64,000 nucleotides of DNA from an uncultured Bacteroidales bacterium (GTDB lineage: Bacteria; Bacteroidota; Bacteroidia; Bacteroidales; Paludibacteraceae). Position numbers and translations under genes: made by a program. Below the pieces are notes generated by a model. It saw only the letters and a list, made by a program, of their open reading frames with translations, did no database searches and was not told the origin of the DNA. The stretch lies in the NCBI GenBank assembly GCA_946406195.1, contig CAMJJT010000001.1, positions 144,305 through 208,304 of the forward strand. The letters are read 5' to 3'. This document shows, in pieces, positions 28,307-36,600 of the stretch (the stretch's first letter is position 1; each line of letters begins with the position of its first letter).

Positions 28307-29716
28307 ATGCGAAAGATATTCATATTATTGATTGCATGCGTGAGTGTATGCGCGCAGGCACAGGAGAAATACAGCGTGGTACTGGAGCGAACCAAATCGC
28401 TCAGCCCTTACGAAGCCATCTACGAACTGATGGACTACCAGTACTGGAAACCCGAATTAGCAGCCGTCTATTACGAGTTAGGCAACCATTGTTACAGCCT
28501 GCTGCCTACCCGCGATCCGCTGCACCATTACACCGAACTGAGCACGCTCCTCTATCAATCCCGCCTGTTCTACGGTAACTGTCTCCATTTTGCCAAGGAC
28601 CAGAAACTGCCCGGATGGCAGTACTCCGAGATAGCAGACGGTCAGAAAAAAATCGATTATGCCACCTTGGAAGCCTATGTTCGTCCGCGACTCAAAGAGG
28701 TGGAACGCCAACAGATAGCCTGCGACTCCATCTATCATACTTTCAACCGCATGTCCGACCGCTACAACCGCTGTCTGACGCTCTTCAGCACTTTCCTCGA
28801 AGCCTACACGCGGGAGAAAACAGCCCATCTGCAACTCCAACCCTCCGAACGGGACATGTTGATCGCTCTGCAACGCGAAGCGGACACGCTGGAGATAGAC
28901 ATCCGCACTTTCAAACAAGCCCTGTCGCTGCAACCCATTCCCGGATACGAACCTGTCTTCCGCAAAGAAGAGATCGCCCTGTACCGTCTGGACGGGCTGA
29001 CGCACACGGATTTCTTGCAGAACAACGTCGCCCTTTGGGACTACAGCCAATGGGTGAGCCGTTTCCTGAACGAACAGACCGAAGTCTATGAGCGCTTATA
29101 CGCAGACATCGACCGCGAGTACGCACAATTATGCCGCCAGACGGCACTCTATGCGCAGGGTGAACCTATTTCAGGATATTTCGACGCCTCCCTAAGCGGA
29201 CGATGCAACCGTCTGGAACTTCGTTCACCGCGTATCGATTCTATTCTCTTCATGCAACAATCCATCCGCCATGCCGCTGCGGAGCGCTTACTGGCACAGA
29301 GCACCGATCCGCAGTCCATCCGCGAACTCCAACCTCTGCTGCAGATAGCATCGTCCGTCTATAACGAGACGCCCGATAGTGCCCTGACGCTAATCAAAGA
29401 GCACCTCATCCGGATGGCACAACCCCTCCGCGTAATGCAGTCTCCTAATTATATCCATCCTGTCAGCGGCGAGACAATCCGTTACAATGCCTATGCCGGA
29501 GAACAAGTTCATTGCCTGCTGCCTGACGAGAACGGATTCCGCTGCGTCATCAGCGATGAGGAAGGCACCCGTGTACTGCTGCTCAACCGCGACATGGAAG
29601 CCCTCCGCGTAGTGACGCACGCCACCAACGAGAAGCCGCTCGTCTATACCCGTATCCCGGGCAACCGATGGGCTTTGATAACCGACCAAAATATCTATAT
29701 CGATGATTTGCAATGA
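28307..29716 (+). CDS. exported helical protein of unknown function
   Basis: This 469-residue protein has a clear signal peptide (MRKIFILLIACVSVCAQAQ) and no later membrane segment, so it is probably periplasmic or outer-membrane associated. Most of it is predicted helical (about 25-385, rich in Arg, Gln, Glu and Tyr). The last 80 residues form a strand-rich domain resembling a small propeller or SH3-like end (PDENGFRCVISDEEGTRVLL). I do not recognise the family. It follows the PorE-like gene by 66 nt and overlaps aroB by 14 nt. Linkage to an OmpA-type protein suggests an envelope or T9SS accessory role, unproven. Confidence 0.7.
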   Translation: MRKIFILLIACVSVCAQAQEKYSVVLERTKSLSPYEAIYELMDYQYWKPELAAVYYELGNHCYSLLPTRDPLHHYTELSTLLYQSRLFYGNCLHFAKDQKLPGWQYSEIADGQKKIDYATLEAYVRPRLKEVERQQIACDSIYHTFNRMSDRYNRCLTLFSTFLEAYTREKTAHLQLQPSERDMLIALQREADTLEIDIRTFKQALSLQPIPGYEPVFRKEEIALYRLDGLTHTDFLQNNVALWDYSQWVSRFLNEQTEVYERLYADIDREYAQLCRQTALYAQGEPISGYFDASLSGRCNRLELRSPRIDSILFMQQSIRHAAAERLLAQSTDPQSIRELQPLLQIASSVYNETPDSALTLIKEHLIRMAQPLRVMQSPNYIHPVSGETIRYNAYAGEQVHCLLPDENGFRCVISDEEGTRVLLLNRDMEALRVVTHATNEKPLVYTRIPGNRWALITDQNIYIDDLQ

Positions 29717-30734
29717 TCTACATAGCGCCTTGACACCCTTTCTCACGGACCACCAACAGGTCTGCATCGTACGCGATGAAGGAGTGAAGGAGTTAAGGAT
29801 TGAAGGAGTGAAAGAGTTAGTACTCCGCACCTCCGAGCAGACTAAATCCATAGAGACGGTACAGGTCATCTGGGATTTTCTCTTTGCGCAGGAGATGACG
29901 CGCCACGGACTGCTCATTGCCATCGGCGGAGGAGTACTGACAGACTTGGCAGGTTTTGCTGCCTCGACCTACAAACGGGGTATCGATTACATCAATATTC
30001 CTACCACCCTTCTTGCTATGGTGGACGCCTCGTCCGGAGGTAAAACGGGCGTTAACTACCACGGACTGAAGAACAGTATCGGGGCTTTCTATCCGCCCGT
30101 AGAGACACTCATCTGTCCTACTTGGCTCAAGACCCTTCCTGCAGAACAGTTCCTTTCGGGCTTCGCTGAAATGCTCAAAACAGGACTAGTAAAGAAGAGG
30201 GAGGGAGAAAAGGAAGCCTTGTGGGAGGCATTGTTGGGTTATGATCTGGACACGTTGCCGCTGGATACACTGACACCCCTAATCGAGCAATGCGTTGCCG
30301 TCAAAGAGGAGATTGTGGCGGCAGATCCGAAAGAGTCCGGTTTGCGCAAAGTGCTTAATTTCGGGCACACCTTCGGGCACGCGTTGGAAGAAATCCAAAT
30401 GGTAAATGGTCAATGGTCAAATGGTAAATGGCTTCACGGCTACGCCGTCCTCTACGGCATGATTGCGGAGTTGTACCTGAGCGTAGTAAAACTCGGCTGC
30501 CCCAAAGAACCCCTCCAACAACTGACGCAACTCATGCTCCATTATTACGGTCGTCCGCAATGTAACTGTTCAGACCGCGAGGCGCTTATCTCGCTTATGC
30601 AGCAGGATAAAAAGAACGAGCGTACCGCTGAGATCAACTGCACGCTCTTACAAGAAATAGGTTCGCCTCGCACCAATCAAGTAATCACGACCGACGAAGC
30701 AAACGAAGCCTTAGAATATCTTTTCGCCCTGTAA
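29703..30734 (+). CDS. aroB: 3-dehydroquinate synthase
   Basis: AroB cyclises DAHP to 3-dehydroquinate, the second step of the shikimate pathway, using NAD and a divalent metal. The 343-residue protein has AIGGGVLTDLAGFAASTYKRGI, PTTLLAMVDASSGGKTGVN, and the metal-ligand segments FAEMLKTGL and NFGHTFGHALE, then LHGYAVLYGM. Two stretches are encoded by tandem arrays: an Asp-Glu-Gly-Val-Lys-Glu-Leu duplication near the N-terminus (8-bp units, 29777-29816) and an 11-residue Asn/Gly/Gln/Trp-rich loop between the two active-site histidine motifs (7-bp units, 30397-30431). Overlaps at both ends are 14 and 24 nt. Confidence 0.95.
   Translation: MICNDLHSALTPFLTDHQQVCIVRDEGVKELRIEGVKELVLRTSEQTKSIETVQVIWDFLFAQEMTRHGLLIAIGGGVLTDLAGFAASTYKRGIDYINIPTTLLAMVDASSGGKTGVNYHGLKNSIGAFYPPVETLICPTWLKTLPAEQFLSGFAEMLKTGLVKKREGEKEALWEALLGYDLDTLPLDTLTPLIEQCVAVKEEIVAADPKESGLRKVLNFGHTFGHALEEIQMVNGQWSNGKWLHGYAVLYGMIAELYLSVVKLGCPKEPLQQLTQLMLHYYGRPQCNCSDREALISLMQQDKKNERTAEINCTLLQEIGSPRTNQVITTDEANEALEYLFAL
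29777..29816 (+). repeat. in-frame 8-bp tandem array in aroB
   Basis: TGAAGGAG, TGAAGGAG, TTAAGGAT, TGAAGGAG and TGAAAGAG are consecutive and create a repeated Glu-Gly-Val-Lys-Glu-Leu peptide. Confidence 0.9.
30397..30431 (+). repeat. in-frame 7-bp tandem array in the aroB active-site region
   Basis: AAATGGT, AAATGGT, CAATGGT, an 8-bp CAAATGGT and AAATGG lie between the GHTFGHALE and LHGYAV motifs. Ordinary AroB proteins have a shorter loop here. Confidence 0.9.
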
Positions 30735-32726
30735 GGTATAGCACCCTTCTTCGGTCTGCACTACCACCACACCGTCTCGTACCACGAGGCGGTTTTCTCT
30801 TTCATCCTCCACCTGTCCGATACCTTGAGGCGCATAGCGTTCCTGACGGATGATATACAGCGTCACGACGTCATAATCATAACTGACAATAACATACGTA
30901 CGCGTCGGAACATCTTGAACGAAAGACGATAACCGGAACTTATTCTCTACGGCGTACTTCTTTCCTTTATAACTCAATTCGGTCCATCCGTTCACTACCG
31001 TACTATCCAGCACTAAATAGCGACAAACATCGATGGAATCGATACTTTCTGGTGCTTTTTCCGGCAAAACCTCCTCATTCATTCCTATCCGGAAAGGCTC
31101 TGTCGGAGACAGTTCAGGTACTCCGAAATAATTCATAAACCGTCCGACCACACCGGACAAAGGATCACCGGCTTTCACATCCGCACCGTACCGTTTACCT
31201 GTCACGCCGTCCCCGCGGTCAAATAGCAACATACTGCCGGTTTCATCGCGTACATAGATATAGTTGTCATATTTCTTGGTAACCACTACATCGTTCAGAT
31301 AAGTCATCGCGTAGTCTGCCGACTCAACTGCCTCGCTCACGTTTTTCTTACGTTCCAGATGCAGCAGAACCAAAACCGACGTTTGTACATCGCCGGACGT
31401 AAACAACAAAGTATCCGTATAATGACCCGCTTGAATGACATTATACGTAATCGTCAATACGTCTCCGTCACGATCTAAAATATCCGATGAAAGCGAGAAG
31501 AATTGCGTATTGGTATGAGTCACTTGAATATCCTCAGACAAAAGATTTGCATTGATCTCAATAGTCTTCGCTCCGGAAGTCTCGGTCGTTATTCCGAAGT
31601 TTACCATCGGCGCTATAATAGCCGCTACATCTCCGATAGCTTCCACACGGCGATAGAGACAAACCGGAGTCTGCGAACGCTCTGCGTAACAAGCAAAAAG
31701 CGTAGGATTATTCGAGGCGTTATACTGAATAATCTTCGCCAGACTGTTACCCTTGTTGGTAATCACCGCCTCGCCTCCATTTTCAATCCTTATATCCCAA
31801 TAACCGTAGTTCCCGTAAGTCTGCTCGCTGACTACATCCGTCCAAAGCGCCAAACGGTTCTTGGTGCGTCCTCCCGACGCCACCAAATAAGCTTCTTCGT
31901 ATCGTAACTCGTCTTGGAAGATATACGATTTTTCTCCGTTGAAATCGGCGATATGTAGGGTATAGATCGCTCTTTCATCTGCCTCCACGTGCATACGGTC
32001 AGACGAATAGTGCGCCTTGATAGCATGTATATTATTGACACTCTCGTACTCGTCAAAATAACCCATTATATAGTTCACACCCTCTTTATAGACACCGAAG
32101 ATCACTTGGTCGGAGTCCTCTAACTGCGCCACATCCGTCACCAACTGATAAGTATCCATCGTGAAGACAGTGCTACCTCCTGCGCCCGAACGGATAGTGA
32201 CAGAGTTGATATAAATAGCGTTCTCGGTACACTTAACCCATAACTTGATTTTACCACTCTGCGGAGTCGCAAAAGTTACGATGGAATCGCGGTTATATAC
32301 ACCTTCTCCACTGCTCGCCGGTTTGGTCACAACGATACTATCCGGTCCGTTTTCACCTACCTGCACGTAGATCACTCCGCGTCCCCTACTGCTGTTCTGA
32401 CAGAAATTGACCGTCACGCGTCGTACCTCTTCAAAAGCCAAGACAGACGTACACCCTGCTCCGCTGGTACCTGTTTTGACACCCACGCCGCACGAATAAA
32501 GTCTCCCGTCCGCGGCATTTCGTCCGGCGGCATACTCAGTCGCCTCTTTATCACAAACCCAGCCGTCCGTCTTTCCGTCACAGGCATTTGCTCCCACTCT
32601 ACTTGCCCATTTCAACGAAGTAAACGTATAAGTCGTCACACCTCCTGCTACAGACAGCGGAAAAAGAAACAAAAGGAATGTACAAAGACTCAAAGTACCC
32701 AGTACCAATTGATTGTGTGATTTCAT
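30711..32726 (-). CDS. large secreted protein with OB-fold-like domain and short C-terminal tail
   Basis: This 671-residue protein has a signal peptide (about 1-28). The N-terminal part (about 30-180) resembles a carbohydrate-binding or discoidin-like beta domain containing paired cysteines. A long beta-rich region follows. At about 485-640 there is an OB-fold-like domain of a type common in secreted Bacteroidales proteins (YIYVRDETGSMLLFDRGDG). It ends with VVQTEEGCYTLQGEKIF. The same kind of ending (YSIQGQEVK) closes the protein at 62840, and it resembles the short tails seen on many Bacteroidales secreted proteins. No catalytic motif was seen. Its end overlaps aroB by 24 nt, tail to tail. 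Precise function unknown. Confidence 0.7.
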   Translation of the reverse strand: MKSHNQLVLGTLSLCTFLLFLFPLSVAGGVTTYTFTSLKWASRVGANACDGKTDGWVCDKEATEYAAGRNAADGRLYSCGVGVKTGTSGAGCTSVLAFEEVRRVTVNFCQNSSRGRGVIYVQVGENGPDSIVVTKPASSGEGVYNRDSIVTFATPQSGKIKLWVKCTENAIYINSVTIRSGAGGSTVFTMDTYQLVTDVAQLEDSDQVIFGVYKEGVNYIMGYFDEYESVNNIHAIKAHYSSDRMHVEADERAIYTLHIADFNGEKSYIFQDELRYEEAYLVASGGRTKNRLALWTDVVSEQTYGNYGYWDIRIENGGEAVITNKGNSLAKIIQYNASNNPTLFACYAERSQTPVCLYRRVEAIGDVAAIIAPMVNFGITTETSGAKTIEINANLLSEDIQVTHTNTQFFSLSSDILDRDGDVLTITYNVIQAGHYTDTLLFTSGDVQTSVLVLLHLERKKNVSEAVESADYAMTYLNDVVVTKKYDNYIYVRDETGSMLLFDRGDGVTGKRYGADVKAGDPLSGVVGRFMNYFGVPELSPTEPFRIGMNEEVLPEKAPESIDSIDVCRYLVLDSTVVNGWTELSYKGKKYAVENKFRLSSFVQDVPTRTYVIVSYDYDVVTLYIIRQERYAPQGIGQVEDERENRLVVRDGVVVVQTEEGCYTLQGEKIF

Positions 32727-32789
32727 GCTATTAACAATTTAACGTCACAAAGTGACCATTTTAACGATTTAACGTTTGCTTTAGCAAAC

Positions 32790-33713
32790 CTATTTATATG
32801 CCGCCACGATCTTCTTCACCAGCGGATGACGGACGATATCTTTCTCGTTGAATTCGATGATTCTTATACCTTTTATATTATGGAATCGCTCCATCGCATC
32901 GCGTAATCCGGATTGCTGGGAAGGGGGCAAATCGATCTGGGTCAAGTCACCGGTAACAATCATCTTTCCGCCAAGTCCCAGACGGGTAAGGAACATCTTC
33001 AGTTGGAGCGCCGTTGTGTTCTGCGCCTCATCCAAGATCACCACGGCATCGGAGAGTGTCCGTCCACGCATGAAAGCCAACGGCGCAATCTGAATAGTGC
33101 CTTTCTCCATGTATTCTGCCAACTTAGCCGCAGGGATCATGTCCTGCAACGCATCGTAAAGAGGTTGCAGATACGGATCGATCTTCTCCTTCATGTCTCC
33201 GGGCAGAAAGCCTAATTTCTCGCCGGCCTCCACCGCCGGACGGGAGAGGATGATACGACGTACCTCTTTATTCTTCAATGCCCTTACAGCAAGAGATATC
33301 GCCGTATAAGTCTTACCGCTACCTGCCGGACCGACCGCAAAGAGCAGGTCATTCTCTTCGTATGCCCGAACGAGTGCCTGTTGGTTGACCGAACGGGCAT
33401 AAATAGATTTGCCGTTCACGCCATGAAGGATGAGATTATCAGTAGCCTGCTCATGAGGCTTGTCGCCATGCAAGAGTAGGAGCACATCCTGCTCGGTAAG
33501 ACGGTTATTGCGTATGCAGAACTGCTCGCAGAGCCGCAGTGATTTCTCAAACTGCGACACCGCCGTTTCTCCACCCGTCACCTTCACCTGATACCCTCTC
33601 GCTACAACGCGTACGTCCGGGTGTTGGTTCTTGAGACAAAGGATATTGCAGTTATTCACGCCGTAAAAGGTCGGCGTATCGAGGGAATCCTGAAGAGTAA
33701 TTATTGTTTCCAT
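32790..33713 (-). CDS. phoH: PhoH family ATPase
   Basis: This cytoplasmic P-loop ATPase of the PhoH/PhoL family is usually linked with RNA metabolism and ribosome-associated endonucleases. The 307 residues start with the family's typical TFYGVNN segment and a KH-like N-terminal domain. Walker A follows as GPAGSGKT (128-135), then RIILSRPAVEAGEKLGFLPGD and Walker B ILDEAQNTT. The start lies 62 nt inside the preceding gene. That is a large overlap, but the N-terminus looks native. It ends 63 nt before the secreted-protein gene. Confidence 0.93.
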   Translation of the reverse strand: METIITLQDSLDTPTFYGVNNCNILCLKNQHPDVRVVARGYQVKVTGGETAVSQFEKSLRLCEQFCIRNNRLTEQDVLLLLHGDKPHEQATDNLILHGVNGKSIYARSVNQQALVRAYEENDLLFAVGPAGSGKTYTAISLAVRALKNKEVRRIILSRPAVEAGEKLGFLPGDMKEKIDPYLQPLYDALQDMIPAAKLAEYMEKGTIQIAPLAFMRGRTLSDAVVILDEAQNTTALQLKMFLTRLGLGGKMIVTGDLTQIDLPPSQQSGLRDAMERFHNIKGIRIIEFNEKDIVRHPLVKKIVAAYK

Positions 33714-34089
33714 CTATACAAATCGTCTGTGCCCCGTTAGAGAGCAACAGATATGGTACATTGAGTTTTCGGTTATACGTGATAGCCTGATCTAAGGTCT
33801 TTTGTGTCAAGGGGACTGTCTCTGCCTTACATTCGATGAGCATCAAGGGGTGCATCTCCTTATCGTACACGACCGCATCGCAACGTTGGTTAATTGAGAA
33901 TTGACAATTGACAATTGACAATTTTTCCAGAGGCACCTCTACCGCGATGAGCGAAGCGGGATACCCCCCTTCACTCACCATGCGGTGTAATAACTGCTGG
34001 CGGATCCACTCTTCGGGTGTCAAACGAACCCAACGGCGACGCCATTCACAGAAGATCTGCTCCTTGTTGTTTTGAACACGCGTCCTCAT
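33652..34089 (-). CDS. HsdR N-terminal-like PD-(D/E)xK protein
   Basis: A 145-residue stand-alone version of the type I restriction enzyme R N-terminal domain, frequent in Bacteroidota near housekeeping genes. The nuclease-fold core is visible as RCDAVVYD (Asp) and LMLIECKAE (Glu-x-Lys), followed by a Gln-rich helix. No methylase, specificity or helicase subunit is nearby, so it is not an active restriction system. The peptide Leu-Ser-Ile-Val-Asn-Cys-Gln-Phe-Ser-Ile-Asn before the core comes from a TTGACAA heptamer array (33894-33921). Its last 62 nt overlap phoH in another frame, and the C-terminus looks short. A late frameshift is possible. Confidence 0.78.
   Translation of the reverse strand: MRTRVQNNKEQIFCEWRRRWVRLTPEEWIRQQLLHRMVSEGGYPASLIAVEVPLEKLSIVNCQFSINQRCDAVVYDKEMHPLMLIECKAETVPLTQKTLDQAITYNRKLNVPYLLLSNGAQTICIDGNNNYSSGFPRYADLLRRE
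33894..33921 (-). repeat. in-frame 7-bp tandem array (TTGACAA x4)
   Basis: TTGAGAA followed by three TTGACAA units lies within the HsdR_N-like gene, at a variable site before the conserved RCDAVV motif. Confidence 0.9.
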
Positions 34090-34116
34090 GACAGACCGCT
34101 CCGCTGTTAGACTTAT

Positions 34117-35829
34117 TTACTTCAAGTAATTATCTTTGAGGGAGCAAGTACGGTTGAGGACAAGATGTCCGGGTTTAGAATCGTCGTCCACCACAAAGTA
34201 ACCTTGTTTGAGTAACTGGAAATGATCGCCTTGCTGCGCTTTTGCCAACGATGCTTCTACCTTAGCGCTCACCACTTTGAGGCTGTCGGGGTTGAGCAGG
34301 TCGCGGAAATCACCTTCCTCAGCGCTCGGGTTCTCCACCGCAAAGAGACGGTCATAAAGACGTACCTCCGCCTCTACGGCAGAGTTGCACTCCACCCAGT
34401 TGATGGTAGCTTTAGTCTTGCGGTTACCGCCTTCCGTGCCCGATTTGGAGTTCGGGTCGTAGGTAGCATAGACGGTTGTGATCTTTCCGTTCTCGTCCTT
34501 CTCGCAACCTGTAGCTTGGATGATATACGACGCTTTGAGACGTACTTCGCGCCCACCCGGGGAGAGACGGTAGAACTTATTATCTGCCTCTTCGAGGAAG
34601 TCTCCGCGTTCGATCCAAAGTTCCTTGCCGAACTTCATCTCACGCGTACCGAGTTCCTCATGTCCGTCGATGTTCTCAGCGATAATAGTCTCGCCTTCGC
34701 CCTCATAGTTGGTGATCACTAATTTAACCGGATCGAAGATAGCGCATACACGCGGTGCGGTCTCTTTGAGATCCTCACGTATAACGTGCTCCAACAGTCC
34801 TTGGTCAATCATTCCTTCCACCTTCGTGTACCCGATCTTATCCATGAACGTACGGATAGCCTGCGGAGTGTATCCACGACGACGCAGACCGCATACAGTC
34901 GGCATACGCGGGTCGTCCCAACCGGCTACCAAACCCTCTTTGACGAGCTGTAACATCTTACGCTTCGACATGACAGTATAGGTGATATTGAGGCGGTTGA
35001 ACTCACGCTGTTTTGGACGATAGTCGGGTCCGTAAGGCGAGAGTCCGGCGAAGTTCTCGCCTGTTATCTGATCCAAGAAATAGTCATAGAGCGGACGGTG
35101 CACCTCAAACTCGAGCGTACAGATCGAATGGGTCACACCCTCGAAATAATCGGACTGTCCGTGGGCAAAGTCATACATCGGATATACCTTCCATTTCGTA
35201 CCCGTACGATGGTGCGGATGGGAAGTGATGATACGGTACATAATCGGATCGCGGAAATGCATGTTCGGATTCGCCATGTCAATCTTGGCGCGCAGTACCA
35301 TCTTGCCTTCCTCTATCTCACCGCGCTGCATCGCCTCAAAGAGACGTAAGTTCTCCTCAATCGGACGGTCGCGGTACGGCGAAGCCACACCGGGTTCAGT
35401 CGGCGTTCCTTTCTGCTCAGCAATCTGCTCAGCAGTCTGCTCATCTACATACGCCTTGCCCTCTTTGATGAATCGGATAGCAAGGTCGTAGAGCTGCTGG
35501 AAATAATCGGAGGCATAATAGATCTGTCCCCATTTGAAACCCAACCAAGCGATGTCACGCTCGATGGTCTCTACATACTCCGTGTCCTCCTTTGCAGGGT
35601 TGGTGTCGTCAAAACGCAGGTTACATACACCGTTGTATTTCTCCGCGATACCGAAATCCATGCATATCGCCTTGACATGACCGATATGCAGGTATCCGTT
35701 CGGCTCAGGCGGGAAACGGGTCTGAATACGTCCGTTATTCACTCCCTCTGCCAAGTCTTTTTCTACAATTTGCTCAATAAAATTGAGACTGCGAGCCTCT
35801 TGCTCATTTTCACATTTATTCGTTTCCAT
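34117..35829 (-). CDS. glnS: glutaminyl-tRNA synthetase
   Basis: GlnRS charges tRNA-Gln with glutamine. This class I synthetase shows RFPPEPNGYLHIGHVKA (HIGH motif), the glutamine-binding region DFAHGQSDYFEGVTHSICTLEF, the KMSKS-type VMSKRKM loop and the two C-terminal anticodon-binding beta barrels. ATG 35829 gives 570 residues; an earlier GTG at 35853 is possible but less likely. It is 27 nt downstream of lpxA and 27 nt upstream of the HsdR_N-like gene, placing a translation enzyme in the lipid A operon. Confidence 0.97.
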   Translation of the reverse strand: METNKCENEQEARSLNFIEQIVEKDLAEGVNNGRIQTRFPPEPNGYLHIGHVKAICMDFGIAEKYNGVCNLRFDDTNPAKEDTEYVETIERDIAWLGFKWGQIYYASDYFQQLYDLAIRFIKEGKAYVDEQTAEQIAEQKGTPTEPGVASPYRDRPIEENLRLFEAMQRGEIEEGKMVLRAKIDMANPNMHFRDPIMYRIITSHPHHRTGTKWKVYPMYDFAHGQSDYFEGVTHSICTLEFEVHRPLYDYFLDQITGENFAGLSPYGPDYRPKQREFNRLNITYTVMSKRKMLQLVKEGLVAGWDDPRMPTVCGLRRRGYTPQAIRTFMDKIGYTKVEGMIDQGLLEHVIREDLKETAPRVCAIFDPVKLVITNYEGEGETIIAENIDGHEELGTREMKFGKELWIERGDFLEEADNKFYRLSPGGREVRLKASYIIQATGCEKDENGKITTVYATYDPNSKSGTEGGNRKTKATINWVECNSAVEAEVRLYDRLFAVENPSAEEGDFRDLLNPDSLKVVSAKVEASLAKAQQGDHFQLLKQGYFVVDDDSKPGHLVLNRTCSLKDNYLK

Positions 35830-35856
35830 ATTATAGATATATTCATTTTTCACATT

Positions 35857-36573
35857 TTACGCCCTCACGATGCCTCTCGTAGAACGCCGCACAAAATCAA
35901 TGATCATGTCTCTTTCCGGACTAACCGGCATCGTTGCCTCTATATGATCGAGTGCTTGCGTAGTATTCATACCTCCCTGATAAAGAAGGCGATAGACCTC
36001 CTGAATCGTATGAATCTGGTCGGGAGTGAACCCGCGGCGGTTGAGACCCACGGAGTTGATTCCGCAGAAAGCGATAGGGTCACGCGCAACGATAGCAAAA
36101 GGCGGAATATCTTTGTTGATCTTCGAGCCTCCCTGTATCATGACGTGTCCGCCGATATGCGTGAACTGGTGAACCAAAGTGCCTCCTCCAATCACCGCAT
36201 AATCGTCTATCTCCACCTCGCCTGCCAACTGGGTGACATTAGACATGATAATATTATCATGCAGGATACAATCATGCGCTACATGGCAGTATGCCATGAT
36301 GAGGTTGTTATTCCCGACCACCGTTTTGCCTTTACTAGCCGTACCGCGATGGATCGTGACAAACTCACGGAGCACACAGTTATCGCCGATAATAGTCCAA
36401 GTCTCTTCTCCTTTGTATTTCAAATCCTGCGGAACGGCACCGATCACCGCCGAAGGAAAAACATGACAGTTGTCGCCAATAATCACATTATCATCAATAT
36501 ATGCAAACGCATCGATGGTCACGTTCTTACCAATCTGCGCTTTCGGGCTCACATATGCTAAAGGACTAATCAT
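35857..36573 (-). CDS. lpxA: acyl-ACP--UDP-N-acetylglucosamine O-acyltransferase
   Basis: LpxA adds the 3-O-acyl chain to UDP-GlcNAc, the first step of lipid A synthesis. The 238-residue protein starts with left-handed beta-helix hexapeptide repeats (IGKNVTIDAFAYIDDNVIIG). It holds the catalytic-histidine region near residues 114-124 (MAYCHVAHDCILHDN), then the SKINKDIPPFAIVARDP and VGLNRRGF segments and a C-terminal helical domain. It is slightly shorter than the E. coli enzyme (262), mainly at the C-terminus. It is part of the HD hydrolase, lpxD, lpxC, lpxA, glnS operon. Confidence 0.97.
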   Translation of the reverse strand: MISPLAYVSPKAQIGKNVTIDAFAYIDDNVIIGDNCHVFPSAVIGAVPQDLKYKGEETWTIIGDNCVLREFVTIHRGTASKGKTVVGNNNLIMAYCHVAHDCILHDNIIMSNVTQLAGEVEIDDYAVIGGGTLVHQFTHIGGHVMIQGGSKINKDIPPFAIVARDPIAFCGINSVGLNRRGFTPDQIHTIQEVYRLLYQGGMNTTQALDHIEATMPVSPERDMIIDFVRRSTRGIVRA

Positions 36574-36600
36574 ATTATTTTCGATTTAAGGATGTACGAT

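Noticed and set aside
33652..34089. Restriction-modification system
   Set aside because: Only the small HsdR N-terminal-like domain is present; no methylase, specificity or helicase subunit is found.
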